A stretch of 64,000 nt of DNA from Halomonas litopenaei (GTDB lineage: Bacteria > Pseudomonadota > Gammaproteobacteria > Pseudomonadales > Halomonadaceae): positions 92,567-156,566 of the forward strand of contig NZ_PXNS01000015.1 in assembly GCF_003045775.1 (NCBI RefSeq). Direction: 5' to 3'. A program made the position numbers and the translations under genes. Position 1 is the stretch's first letter, and every line of letters starts with the position of its first letter. Positions 43,513-52,038 of the stretch are shown here, one piece after another. The notes under the pieces are model-generated. The model worked only from the letters and a program-made list of their open reading frames with translations, was not told the origin of the DNA and did no database searches.

Positions 43513-44091
43513 ATGACCGCAAGCACTGAGCCCTTCACACCATCAGCCGACCTCGCCAAGCCTACGGTGGCAGACGCGGTGGTGGGTCACGAAGCGGCGC
43601 CGCTGTTTATTCGCAAGTCCACTCCCGAGGATGGCTGGGGCATCTACGAGCTGGTCAAGTCCTGCCCGCCCCTGGACGTCAACTCCGCCTACGCCTACCT
43701 GTTGCTGGCCACCCAGTTCCGTGACAGTTGTGCCGTTGCCACCAACGAGGAAGGCGAGATCGTCGGTTTTGTCTCCGGCTACGTGAAGTCCAATGCTCCG
43801 GACACCTACTTTCTATGGCAGGTCGCGGTGGGCGAGAAGGCCCGCGGTACCGGCCTGGCCCGCAGACTGGTCGAAGCCATCCTGACCCGCCCTGAATTTG
43901 ACGAGGTCCACCACCTCGAGACCACCATCACACCGGATAACCAGGCTTCCTGGGGCTTGTTCCGCCGCCTGGCCGATCGCTGGCAGGCGCCGTTGAACAG
44001 CCGCGAGTACTTCTCTACCGACCAATTGGGTGGAGAGCACGATCCGGAAAACCTGGTGCGCATCGGTCCCTTCGACACGACGCGTATCTAA
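43513..44091 (+). CDS. ectA: L-2,4-diaminobutyrate N-gamma-acetyltransferase EctA
   Basis: GNAT acetyltransferase for the second step of ectoine synthesis: diaminobutyrate plus acetyl-CoA gives N-gamma-acetyldiaminobutyrate. The 192-residue protein has the EctA pattern DGWGIYELVKSCPPLDVNS and YLLLATQF. The acetyl-CoA loop is VAVGEKARGTGLARRLV, and ETTITPDNQASWGLFRRLA follows. It is the first gene of the ect cluster and has a strong promoter 37 bp upstream. ectB starts 85 bp downstream after an imperfect hairpin. Confidence 0.98.
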   Translation: MTASTEPFTPSADLAKPTVADAVVGHEAAPLFIRKSTPEDGWGIYELVKSCPPLDVNSAYAYLLLATQFRDSCAVATNEEGEIVGFVSGYVKSNAPDTYFLWQVAVGEKARGTGLARRLVEAILTRPEFDEVHHLETTITPDNQASWGLFRRLADRWQAPLNSREYFSTDQLGGEHDPENLVRIGPFDTTRI

Positions 44092-44101
44092 CGGCTTCCA
44101 G

Positions 44102-44134
44102 GGTGGTGACAGGGCGCCAGCGTCCGTCGCCACC
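44102..44134 (+). other. Intercistronic hairpin between ectA and ectB
   Basis: GGTGGTGAC (44102-44110) pairs with GTCGCCACC (44126-44134) including one G-U pair. There is no T tract, so it more likely affects mRNA stability than termination. Confidence 0.4.
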
Positions 44135-44176
44135 GATACCCGATAACTTCCCCTACGAACCCGACAGGAGGTCGCA

Positions 44177-45442
44177 ATGCAGACCCAGATCCTCGAACGC
44201 ATGGAATCCGAAGTTCGTACCTATTCCCGTTCCTTTCCGGTGGTCTTCACCAAGGCGCAGAACGCTCGCCTGACCGACGAGGAAGGCCGCGAGTACATCG
44301 ACTTTCTGGCCGGTGCCGGCACCTTGAACTACGGCCATAACAACCCGCACCTGAAGCAGGCGCTGGTCGACTATCTGGCCACCGACGGCATCATCCACGG
44401 TCTTGATTTCTGGACCGCCGCCAAGCGCGACTATCTGGAGACCCTGGAAGAGGTGATCCTCAAGCCGCGTGGTCTCGACTACAAGGTCCACCTCCCGGGG
44501 CCGACCGGCACCAATGCCGTCGAGGCTGCCATTCGCCTCGCTCGTGTCGCCAAGGGTCGTCACAACATCGTGACCTTCACCAATGGCTTCCACGGCGTGA
44601 CCATGGGGGCGCTGGCCACCACCGGCAACCGCAAGTTCCGCGAGGCGACCGGCGGTATTCCGACCCAGGGTGCGGCCTTCATGCCCTTCGATGGCTACAT
44701 GGGTAGCGAGACCGATACCCTGGACTACTTCGAGAAGCTGCTCGGCGACAAGTCCGGTGGTCTCGACGTGCCCGCCGCGGTCATCGTCGAAACGGTCCAG
44801 GGCGAGGGCGGCATCAATGTGGCCGGCCTGGATTGGCTCAAGCGTCTCGAGGGCATCTGCCGCGACAATGACATCCTGCTGATCATCGATGATATCCAGG
44901 CGGGCTGCGGTCGTACCGGCAAGTTCTTCAGCTTCGAGCATGCCGGCATCACACCGGACATCGTCACCAACTCCAAGTCGCTGTCCGCACTCGGCCTGCC
45001 GTTCGCCCACGTGCTGATGCGCCCGGAGCTCGACAAGTGGAAGCCGGGTCAGTACAACGGTACCTTCCGTGGCTTCAACCTGGCCTTCGTCACCGCTACC
45101 GCTGCCATGCGCAAGTACTGGAGCGACGATACCTTCGAGCGTGACATCCAGCGCAAGGCGCGGATCGTGGAAGAGCGCTTTCAGAAGATCGCCGCCTGGC
45201 TTAGCGACAAGGGGTATCCGGCTTCCGAGCGTGGCCGCGGCCTGATGCGCGGCATCGACGTGGAAAGCGGCGATATCGCCGACAAGATCACCGCCAAGGC
45301 CTTCGAGAACGGCCTGGTGATCGAGACCAGTGGCCAGGACGGTGAGGTGGTCAAGTGCCTGTGTCCGCTGACCATCACCGACGAGGATCTGATCGAAGGT
45401 CTCGATATCCTCGAGCGCAGCACCCACGAGGCGCTAAGCTGA
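44177..45442 (+). CDS. ectB: Diaminobutyrate-2-oxoglutarate transaminase EctB
   Basis: PLP-dependent class III aminotransferase for the first step of ectoine synthesis, making L-2,4-diaminobutyrate from aspartate semialdehyde with glutamate as donor. The EctB start TQILERMESEVRTYSRSFP is clear. The cofactor motif is IDDIQAGCGRTGKFFSFE and the lysine is in TNSKSLSALGLP. The length of 421 residues is typical. AGGAGG lies 5 nt before the ATG. An intrinsic terminator follows about 80 bp after the stop. Confidence 0.98.
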   Translation: MQTQILERMESEVRTYSRSFPVVFTKAQNARLTDEEGREYIDFLAGAGTLNYGHNNPHLKQALVDYLATDGIIHGLDFWTAAKRDYLETLEEVILKPRGLDYKVHLPGPTGTNAVEAAIRLARVAKGRHNIVTFTNGFHGVTMGALATTGNRKFREATGGIPTQGAAFMPFDGYMGSETDTLDYFEKLLGDKSGGLDVPAAVIVETVQGEGGINVAGLDWLKRLEGICRDNDILLIIDDIQAGCGRTGKFFSFEHAGITPDIVTNSKSLSALGLPFAHVLMRPELDKWKPGQYNGTFRGFNLAFVTATAAMRKYWSDDTFERDIQRKARIVEERFQKIAAWLSDKGYPASERGRGLMRGIDVESGDIADKITAKAFENGLVIETSGQDGEVVKCLCPLTITDEDLIEGLDILERSTHEALS

Positions 45443-45519
45443 AACAGGATACGCCCTCAGGCTATCTGCGGGCAGGCGCCAGCAGCAAGGTGCCGCTGAT
45501 CCTGCCCTGAGCAATATGT

Positions 45520-45545
45520 AAAGCGAGGGCTCGCCCTCGCTTTTT
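45520..45545 (+). terminator. Intrinsic terminator between ectB and ectC
   Basis: AAAGCGAGGG (45520-45529) and CCCTCGCTTT (45534-45543) form a 10-bp stem with loop CTCG, followed by T residues. It lies 78 bp after ectB and 92 bp before ectC, so it should stop or weaken read-through within the cluster. Confidence 0.85.
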
Positions 45546-45594
45546 CTGCGGACGCCACCAGCGCTCGAAGCCTCGCACAGGGCCTTTCGATGCC

Positions 45595-45609
45595 CGGCAC
45601 CGCCGACGC
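45595..45609 (+). promoter_or_regulatory. Sigma-54-like element before ectC
   Basis: CGGCAC (45595-45600) matches the -24 box, and GC (45608-45609) lies exactly 10 bases after the GG. The usual TT before the -12 GC is AC here. The spacing to the ectC start (27 bp) would suit a promoter. A sigma-54 promoter before ectC has been reported in Halomonas elongata. Confidence 0.4.
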
Positions 45610-45636
45610 CCCCGACACCCGACAACGGAGAATTCG

Positions 45637-46029
45637 ATGATCGTTCGCAACCTGGAAGAAGCCCGTCAGACCGACCGCCTGGTAAAGGCAGAGAACGGTA
45701 ACTGGGACAGCACCCGCCTGATGCTCGCCGATGACGGCGGTCAGTGTTCCTTCCACATCACCCGTATCTTCGAGGGTACCGAGACCCACATCCACTACAA
45801 GCATCACTTCGAGGCGGTGTTCTGCATCGAGGGCGAAGGCGAGGTGGAGACCCTGGCCGACGGCAAGATCTGGCCGATCAAGCCGGGCGACATCTACATC
45901 CTGGATCAGCATGACGAGCACCTGCTGCGTGCTTCCAAGACCATGCACCTGGCCTGCGTGTTCACTCCGGGCCTGACGGGCAAGGAAGTGCACCGCGAAG
46001 ATGGCTCCTACGCGCCCGCCGGCGAGTAA
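45637..46029 (+). CDS. ectC: L-ectoine synthase EctC
   Basis: Cupin-fold enzyme that closes the ring of N-gamma-acetyldiaminobutyrate to ectoine. The 130-residue protein begins MIVRNLEEARQTDRLVKAEN. It shows the cupin metal region GTETHIHYKHHFEAVFCIEGEGEVE and the later DQHDEHLLRA. ACGGAG precedes the ATG. It is separated from ectB by 194 bp that contain a terminator and a possible promoter of its own. No ectoine hydroxylase gene follows. Confidence 0.98.
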   Translation: MIVRNLEEARQTDRLVKAENGNWDSTRLMLADDGGQCSFHITRIFEGTETHIHYKHHFEAVFCIEGEGEVETLADGKIWPIKPGDIYILDQHDEHLLRASKTMHLACVFTPGLTGKEVHREDGSYAPAGE

Positions 46030-46058
46030 GGGCGTACCCGGAACTCGCTTCCCGCACC

Positions 46059-46090
46059 CGACAACGGCGCCCCTTGGGGCGCCGTTGTCG
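46059..46090 (+). terminator. Hairpin terminator after ectC
   Basis: CGACAACGGCGCCCC (46059-46073) and its exact complement (46076-46090) form a 15-bp stem with a two-base loop. It starts 29 bp after the ectC stop. Confidence 0.8.
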
Positions 46091-46237
46091 TATCTGGCCA
46101 ATCGACCGAAGTAATCGCAGGACGACCGAAGTAGTCGCAGGACGCTGGAGGTAGACGTCACGGGAAGAGCAGCAGGGTACGCGGGGGCATAGGAGGCAGG
46201 TACGTCAAAATTGTGCCCAAAAGTTCGTAGTGCTTCC

Positions 46238-46243
46238 TATACT
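46238..46243 (+). promoter_or_regulatory. Candidate -10 element for the outer-membrane protein gene
   Basis: TATACT lies 31 bp before the chosen start. No good -35 is seen at the right distance. Confidence 0.35.
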
Positions 46244-46274
46244 TTGCAGCAAACTTCTCAATGGAACCGTCCCC

Positions 46275-47246
46275 ATGGCCATTTGTCGCCCCCGACTCCT
46301 GACCTCCGGTATGTATCACTACCTGCTGGCAGCGCCGATCCTCGGTGCAGCACTGCTGGCCCCAGCGACGGCTCATGCCTCGGAAGGTGGCAGCAGCATC
46401 TATGTACCGGGCGCCTATAACGACTTTGCCGCAGGCTTGGCCCCGCCACCCGGGGTCTATGCGCGCAACGACCTGGTGCGCTACGAGGGCGATATCGGCG
46501 CGCGCCCCCTGGGCGGGCGGCTGTCGGCGGGTCTCGACCAGACGCTGTGGTTCAACCTGCTCAAGCTGACCTGGGTGACCGACGTCGAGTGGCTCGGTGC
46601 CACCTACATCGCCGGGATCAATCTTCCCTACGTGTTTGACGTCAGCGTCGATCTCGAGGCCAGCATCCCAGGCCAGGAACGCTTCAACACCGGAAGCAAC
46701 AGCGGCTTCGGTGATCCGTACCTGGTGCCGGTCGCCCTCAACTGGGCCAACGGGACTCACCACACCACGGCGGCGGTGGGTATCAATATTCCGGTGGGGC
46801 GCTACGACGAGGACGATCGGATCAACCTGGGGCGGCACTACTGGTCGATCGATCCCACCATTACCTACAGCTGGCTGCCCGAAAGCGGATGGGACCTGTC
46901 GATGACCGCGGGCATCCTGTTCAACTTCAAGAACGATGCCACCGACTACACCACCGGCGACGAGTTTCACCTAGACGTTCTGGCGGCGAAGTACCTGACA
47001 CCAAGCTTCGGACTGGGTCTGGCCGGGTACGTTTACGAACAGCTCGAGTCGGACTCGGGACCGGTACCGGATCGCCTGGAAGATGGTTTTCGCAGTAGCG
47101 GGGCAGGGGTAGGGCCGGCCTTCATGAAGAGTGTCTCACTGGGCCAGGCGCCGGTCACCTTGATCGGCAAGTGGCTTCACGATGTGTCATCCGAAAATCG
47201 CTTCGATGGTGATACGGTGTCGCTGTCGGCAGCCTGGGCCTTCTAG
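46275..47246 (+). CDS. Outer-membrane beta-barrel protein of the phenol-degradation-associated/SphA-like transporter type
   Basis: The 323-residue protein has a signal peptide (MYHYLLAAPILGAALLAPAT, cleavage after AHA) and then alternating polar and aromatic strands ending in a terminal Phe, as in outer-membrane barrels. Features such as GGSSIYVPGAYNDFAAGLAP, FGDPYLVPVALNW and VGINIPVGRYD match the meta-pathway/SphA-like porin family found beside catabolic genes. The substrate is unknown. ATG 46275 is used; ATG 46311 directly before the hydrophobic core is also possible. It lies upstream of the TRAP/uronate genes, with a 597-bp gap, so a shared job is uncertain. Confidence 0.82.
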   Translation: MAICRPRLLTSGMYHYLLAAPILGAALLAPATAHASEGGSSIYVPGAYNDFAAGLAPPPGVYARNDLVRYEGDIGARPLGGRLSAGLDQTLWFNLLKLTWVTDVEWLGATYIAGINLPYVFDVSVDLEASIPGQERFNTGSNSGFGDPYLVPVALNWANGTHHTTAAVGINIPVGRYDEDDRINLGRHYWSIDPTITYSWLPESGWDLSMTAGILFNFKNDATDYTTGDEFHLDVLAAKYLTPSFGLGLAGYVYEQLESDSGPVPDRLEDGFRSSGAGVGPAFMKSVSLGQAPVTLIGKWLHDVSSENRFDGDTVSLSAAWAF

Positions 47247-47268
47247 CCACCTCCCCACCTCCCGACCA

Positions 47269-47356
47269 GCGCCCGATCCGATGGTTCGGGCGCGCCGCCT
47301 CGATTCTTCCCTCGAACGAATCTCCGCCATGTTCTCGGGCGCTCAGCGGCGCCCGA
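47269..47356. terminator. Two consecutive hairpins sharing one 8-mer
   Basis: GCGCCCGA (47269) pairs with TCGGGCGC (47286); a second pair is TCGGGCGC (47335) and GCGCCCGA (47349). The first hairpin is 23 bp after the outer-membrane gene and may terminate it. Because all four arms match, alternative pairings are possible. Confidence 0.5.
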
Positions 47357-47713
47357 TTCTCCCGTTGTTCTGCATCGATATTGTCTGCGCTGAATGTCTT
47401 TATCAGCCGAGGCCTTGCTCGTCCCACGAGACTTCCTGTCGCCTATGCAGCTTATGCTGCACATGGACACAGCGGGTCACGCGTCACGCTCTAAAATGAC
47501 AGCATTTTACAAATAAACTGCCGCTGCAGCGGGGCCTCTCTGCACCAGAGACAGGTTTCGGACAGGTCGTTATTGCCTGCGAATAAAGGGCTTTTCCGAA
47601 AAATGTCGATCATGTTGGCCGCCTTGGCTAACGCACCTCGACAGTGGCATTGCACTTTAGTCAAAAAGTGTCAGGAAGGGGTTGCAGCCAGGAAGTCCTC
47701 TCTTCTACTTTGT

Positions 47714-47726
47714 CATACATAGTATG
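47714..47726. promoter_or_regulatory. Operator candidate upstream of the TRAP/uronate genes
   Basis: CATAC (47714-47718), ATA and GTATG (47722-47726) make a 13-bp palindrome. Size and centre resemble sites of FCD-type GntR regulators, and such a regulator gene closes the cluster. Confidence 0.4.
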
Positions 47727-47843
47727 CCATGGTTTCCAGAAAACGGCTCAGGCCATCGCCATGTGATGGCAGTACGAGAGGGCCGGACACTTGCCCAACC
47801 GGGTATGACAACAACGCCAACAAGGTCAACCAGAGGACTCGCC

Positions 47844-48851
47844 ATGAATCCCGCCGCTTCACGCAAGCTCACCCGCGCCATCCATCTTGCCGGCCTGGCC
47901 GCGACCACCGCCTTGCTGGCAACGCCAGCCCTGGCCGAACAGTGGCGCGGCTGGAATATTCATCCTCCCGAGTACCCCAACAGCATTGCGCTGGAGACCT
48001 TCGCCAAGGAGGTGGACGAGCGAACGGAAGGGCGCATCACGCCAAAGGTCTATCACAACGCCGTGCTGGGGGATCAGCCCGATGCCATCGAGCAGACCCG
48101 CAACGGTGCTCTGGATTTCGGCAACTTCAACATGGGCCCCATGGGTCCGATGGTGCCGGCGGCCAACGTACTCTCGCTGCCTTTCATCTTTGAAAGTGAA
48201 GAGCGCATGTACGAACTGATGGATGGCGAGATCGGCGAACGCTTCGCCGCAGCGATGGAGGAGCAGGGCCTGGTCGCGCTGGGTTGGTTCGGGGCAGGCT
48301 CGCGCAGCCTCTACAACACCGACCATCCGGTCGAGACTCCGAAAGATGTCGAGGGCATGAAGGTCCGGGTCATGAACAACGACCTCTACGTCGACATGAT
48401 CGATGCGCTGGGTGGCAACGCCACCCCCATGGCCTACGGTGAGGTTTACCAATCGCTGACGACCGGTGTGATCGACGGCGCCGAGAACAACTTCCCGTCC
48501 TACGAATCCAGCGGTCACTACGAGGTTGCCGGCTACTACTCGCTGACCAACCACCTGGTCATTCCCGAGTGCCTGTGCATGGCCCGCAGTACCTGGGACG
48601 AGCTGTCCGAAGAGGACCAGGCGGCGGTCCGGGAGGCCGGGCAGGTCGCCACCGAGCAGCAGCGTGAACTGTGGGAAGAGCGTACCGCGGCCAGTCGGCA
48701 AACGGCGCTGGACGCAGGCGTCGAGATCAATGAGGTTCCGGACAAATCAGAATTCCAGGCGCTGATGCAACCGGTCTATGAGGGCTTTCTTGCCGAGAAC
48801 CCGGACCTAGCCTCGCTGGTCGACGACATTCGTGCGGCTCAGGCCGACTGA
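47844..48851 (+). CDS. TRAP transporter substrate-binding protein (DctP family)
   Basis: Periplasmic solute receptor of a tripartite ATP-independent transporter, 335 residues. The signal peptide ends near ATPALA/EQW. Family features include VYHNAVLGDQPDAIEQTRNG and the conserved carboxylate-binding Arg segment GMKVRVMNNDLYVDMIDALG, followed by GVIDGAENN. The ATG at 47844 has AGAGGA upstream; the open frame 54 codons further upstream is unrelated. Linked genes suggest that the ligand is a hexuronate. Confidence 0.93.
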   Translation: MNPAASRKLTRAIHLAGLAATTALLATPALAEQWRGWNIHPPEYPNSIALETFAKEVDERTEGRITPKVYHNAVLGDQPDAIEQTRNGALDFGNFNMGPMGPMVPAANVLSLPFIFESEERMYELMDGEIGERFAAAMEEQGLVALGWFGAGSRSLYNTDHPVETPKDVEGMKVRVMNNDLYVDMIDALGGNATPMAYGEVYQSLTTGVIDGAENNFPSYESSGHYEVAGYYSLTNHLVIPECLCMARSTWDELSEEDQAAVREAGQVATEQQRELWEERTAASRQTALDAGVEINEVPDKSEFQALMQPVYEGFLAENPDLASLVDDIRAAQAD

Positions 48852-48908
48852 TCCCATTGATACGAGAGCCCCGTCCCCGGTGCCGGGGGCGGGCGGGGAG
48901 GCTGATGC

Positions 48909-49538
48909 GTGAACGCACCCACCGACACCTCTGACGTCGGGTCCGAGCAAACCGAGTCAGAGCAAGAGGGCGCCACGGTACGCCGTGGTGCCTTTCCTCC
49001 GGCATCGCCGGAGTCACGAAGCATACGCTACAAGCGAGAAACACCCAGCCGACTGGACCGCATCCTCGACAGTATCGCCCATGGTTGCATCATGGTGGCC
49101 GGGGTGCTGCTGGTGTTGCTGATCATCACCTTTGGCTGGCTGGTATTTGGCCGCTACGTGCTCAATGACACCCCCACCTGGGTCGAGCAGACGGCGCTTC
49201 TGAGCGTGGCCTACATCACCTTTCTCGGCGCCGCTGCTGGCGTTCGTCACAACAGCCACCTGTCCATCGACCTGCTACGCGACAACATGCCGGCGCCGAT
49301 CAAGGGTCTGATGCACCATCTGGCGGATCTGTTCGTGGTGGCCTTTGGCGGCTTCATGGCCTGGCAGGGCTGGCAGTTGATGATGACCAACCTGGCACGA
49401 CCTATCCCGATGCTCGGACTCTCCGAAAGCTGGCGTGCCGCGCCGCTGGCGATCTGTGGCGCGCTGATGGTGCTGTTCGCTGTGGCCAACATCGTCAAGC
49501 GGCTTGGCGGCCGGCACAACCCGACCCAGGAGGACTGA
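48909..49538 (+). CDS. TRAP transporter small membrane subunit (DctQ family)
   Basis: The 209-residue protein has a charged N-terminal stretch of ~55 residues and then four membrane helices, with family features FGRYVLNDTPTWVEQTALLS and AGVRHNSHLSIDLL. GTG 48909 is used, with GGGGAGG upstream. It pairs with the large subunit 2 bp downstream. Confidence 0.92.
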   Translation: MNAPTDTSDVGSEQTESEQEGATVRRGAFPPASPESRSIRYKRETPSRLDRILDSIAHGCIMVAGVLLVLLIITFGWLVFGRYVLNDTPTWVEQTALLSVAYITFLGAAAGVRHNSHLSIDLLRDNMPAPIKGLMHHLADLFVVAFGGFMAWQGWQLMMTNLARPIPMLGLSESWRAAPLAICGALMVLFAVANIVKRLGGRHNPTQED

Positions 49539-49540
49539 GC

Positions 49541-50821
49541 ATGGGACTCGCTATCGTTTTTGGACTCTTTGCCCTGGGACTGGCCGTCGGCGCTCCGGTG
49601 GCCTTTGCGGTAGGACTGGCAGCAGTAGGGGGCTTTCTCTATGAGGGACTGCCGCTGTTCGTGGCATTCCAGCGCATCCTCTCGGGCATTTCAGTGTTTT
49701 CCCTGCTGGCCATTCCGTTCTTTATCTTCGCCGGCGAGCTGATGCTGCACGGCGGTATTTCCCAGCGCCTGGTGCGCCTGGCCTCTGCCGCAGTGGGCCG
49801 GGTGCGCGGAGGGCTCGGGGTGGTCAATGTGACCTCTTCGATGCTGTTCGGCGGGATTTCCGGTTCCGCGGTGGCGGACACCTCGGCGCTCGGCTCCATC
49901 CTGATTCCGGTGATGAAGGAGAAGGGCTACGACGCGGACTACGCGGTCAACGTGACGGTGACCTCGTCGGTGGCTGGGGTGGTGATTCCGCCCAGCCACA
50001 ACATGATCCTCTACGCCGTGGCGGCAGGGGGCGGCCTGTCCATCACCAAGCTGTTCATGGCGGGCATCGTGCCGGGCATCCTGATGTGTGGCCTGCTGGC
50101 CCTTGCCGCCTATCTGGTAGCGGTCAAGCGTGGTTACCAGGGCGAACGCTTTCCGGGCTGGCAGGCGCTGGCGATCAGCTTTGCCGCCGCACTGCCAGGG
50201 TTGCTGACCGCGGTCATCATCGTGGGCGGCGTGCTGTCCGGCGTGCTGACGGTGACCGAGTCAGGCGCCTTCGGGGCCATCTACGCCATCGTCGTCACCG
50301 CGCTGGTCTATCGTGAGCTGCGCTGGGCATCGTTCAAGCAGGCGGTCTATCAGTCGGTGCGCACCACCGCGCTGGTGATGATCCTGGTCGGCTGCGCCTC
50401 GGCGTTCTCCTATCTGCTCGCCCTCTATAGCGTGCCGGAGTTGCTGTCCAACACACTGCTCGGGATCACCGACAATCCGCTCGCCATCCTGCTGATGCTG
50501 AACCTGATCCTGCTGGCACTCGGCATGATCATGGACATGGCGGCGCTGATCCTGATCTGCACGCCGATCTTCCTGCCGATTGCCGCCCAGTTCGGCATGG
50601 ATCCGATCCAGTTCGGCATCATGATGATGATGAATCTGGGGCTGGGGCTGTGCACGCCGCCGGTGGGTGCCTGCCTGTTTGTCGGCAGCGTGGTCGGCAA
50701 GATCAAGATTGAGCAGACCGTTCGCACCATCTGGCCGTTTTACCTGGCGTTGTTCGCCGCTCTGATGCTGGTGACCTACGTTCCGGCACTGTCCATGGCG
50801 CTGCCCAACATGCTGGAGTGA
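49541..50821 (+). CDS. TRAP transporter large permease (DctM family)
   Basis: A 426-residue sodium- or proton-coupled permease with about twelve hydrophobic helices. Family signatures include IFAGELMLHGGISQRLVRLA, FGGISGSAVADTSALGSIL and VIPPSHNMILYA. It completes the DctPQM importer. The next gene is the galactarolactone cycloisomerase, 74 bp downstream. Confidence 0.95.
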   Translation: MGLAIVFGLFALGLAVGAPVAFAVGLAAVGGFLYEGLPLFVAFQRILSGISVFSLLAIPFFIFAGELMLHGGISQRLVRLASAAVGRVRGGLGVVNVTSSMLFGGISGSAVADTSALGSILIPVMKEKGYDADYAVNVTVTSSVAGVVIPPSHNMILYAVAAGGGLSITKLFMAGIVPGILMCGLLALAAYLVAVKRGYQGERFPGWQALAISFAAALPGLLTAVIIVGGVLSGVLTVTESGAFGAIYAIVVTALVYRELRWASFKQAVYQSVRTTALVMILVGCASAFSYLLALYSVPELLSNTLLGITDNPLAILLMLNLILLALGMIMDMAALILICTPIFLPIAAQFGMDPIQFGIMMMMNLGLGLCTPPVGACLFVGSVVGKIKIEQTVRTIWPFYLALFAALMLVTYVPALSMALPNMLE

Positions 50822-50895
50822 TGGCGACCATGCCAAGCCAGCCTTTGACGAGGCGCCACACACCGCTGACCACCTACAGGAAAAGAGGCACACCG

Positions 50896-52038
50896 ATGAA
50901 GATCGCCAGGGTCGAGACCCATCTGCTGGATCATCCCCTTGAACAGGCCTTCGAAAGTGCTTCCATGCGCTTCGAACGCCGCCAGCACTGCCTGGTGGAG
51001 ATCACCTGCGAAGACGGCACCGTCGGCTGGGGGGAGTGCCTCGGTCCGGCCCAGGCCAACGCCGCGGTAGTGGCCACCTACGCCGACACCCTGATCGGCG
51101 CCAACCCGCTGGAGCATGAAAGACTGTGGCTCGTGCTCTACAACCGGCTGCGTGACCAGGGCCAGAGGGGGCTGACCATGACCGCCCTCAGCGGCATCGA
51201 CATCGCGCTGTGGGACATCAAGGGCAAGCACTACGGTGCCAGCGTGTCGGAGCTCTTGGGAGGGCGTTTTCGCGAACGCGTCCAGGCCTACGCCACCGGC
51301 TCCTTTCGTCGCGATGGCGTGGACCGGGTCAGTGATATCGCCGCGGAGGTGGCGGGCTACGCCGAGGAAGGCTTTCACGGGGTCAAGATCAAGATCGGCT
51401 TCAACGTCGAGGAAGATCTTCGGGTCATCGCCGCCGTGCGCGAGGCCATCGGTCCCGATCGGCGTCTGATGATCGATGCCAACCACGGCTATGACCTGCT
51501 GGAGGCCCTCGAGGTCGGCAAGCGGGCGGCGTCTTTCGACGTCGACTGGTTCGAGGAACCGGTACTGCCGGAGCAGATTCATACCTATCGCGCGGTGCGC
51601 GATGGCCAGCCTCTACCGGTCGCCAGTGGCGAGAACTGGCATGGCCGCTACGCCATGCAGGAGCCGCTGGCCAGTCGCGCCATCGATATCTGCCAGCCCG
51701 ACATATGCGGCGTCGGCGGCTTCACCGAAATGCGGCGCGTCGTGGATATGGCGGCGCTTCATGGCGTGCGTCTGATTCCCCATGTGTGGGGCACCGCCGT
51801 GTGCATCGCCGCCAGCCTTCAGGCCATGGCGGCGCTGCCGCCCAATCCGCCCAGACGTGAGCCGATCGAACCCATCATGGAGTTCGATCGGACCCACAAT
51901 CCATTCCGTCAGGCCATTGTTACCCAGCCGCTGGAGCATGATCAGGGCTGGGTCGATATCCCCGACGGCCCTGGACTTGGCATCGAGATCGATCGCGACG
52001 CCCTGACACGTTTCGCCCTCAAGGAGACAACACAGTGA
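50896..52038 (+). CDS. gci: D-galactarolactone cycloisomerase (enolase superfamily)
   Basis: Opens galactaro-1,4-lactone to 3-deoxy-2-keto-hexarate in the oxidative uronate pathway. The 380-residue protein is a mandelate-racemase-like member of the enolase superfamily. It has the KIKIG base pair, metal ligands in MIDANHG, WFEEP and SGENW, and the His in IPHVWGT. The segments AFESASMRFERR and MEFDRTHNPFRQA closely resemble the Agrobacterium cycloisomerase as I recall it. The start at 50896 gives the conserved MKIARVETHLL. Its stop overlaps the next gene (GTGA). Confidence 0.88.
   Translation: MKIARVETHLLDHPLEQAFESASMRFERRQHCLVEITCEDGTVGWGECLGPAQANAAVVATYADTLIGANPLEHERLWLVLYNRLRDQGQRGLTMTALSGIDIALWDIKGKHYGASVSELLGGRFRERVQAYATGSFRRDGVDRVSDIAAEVAGYAEEGFHGVKIKIGFNVEEDLRVIAAVREAIGPDRRLMIDANHGYDLLEALEVGKRAASFDVDWFEEPVLPEQIHTYRAVRDGQPLPVASGENWHGRYAMQEPLASRAIDICQPDICGVGGFTEMRRVVDMAALHGVRLIPHVWGTAVCIAASLQAMAALPPNPPRREPIEPIMEFDRTHNPFRQAIVTQPLEHDQGWVDIPDGPGLGIEIDRDALTRFALKETTQ

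Larger units (their letters stand above)
47247..47843. other. Long intergenic region upstream of the TRAP/uronate genes
   Basis: This 597-bp region contains two hairpins built from the same 8-mer (47269-47293 and 47335-47356). A palindrome CATAC-ATA-GTATG lies at 47714-47726, about 118 bp before dctP, in sequence with lower GC. No coding sequence is supported. It is the likely control region of the uronate cluster. Confidence 0.5.
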
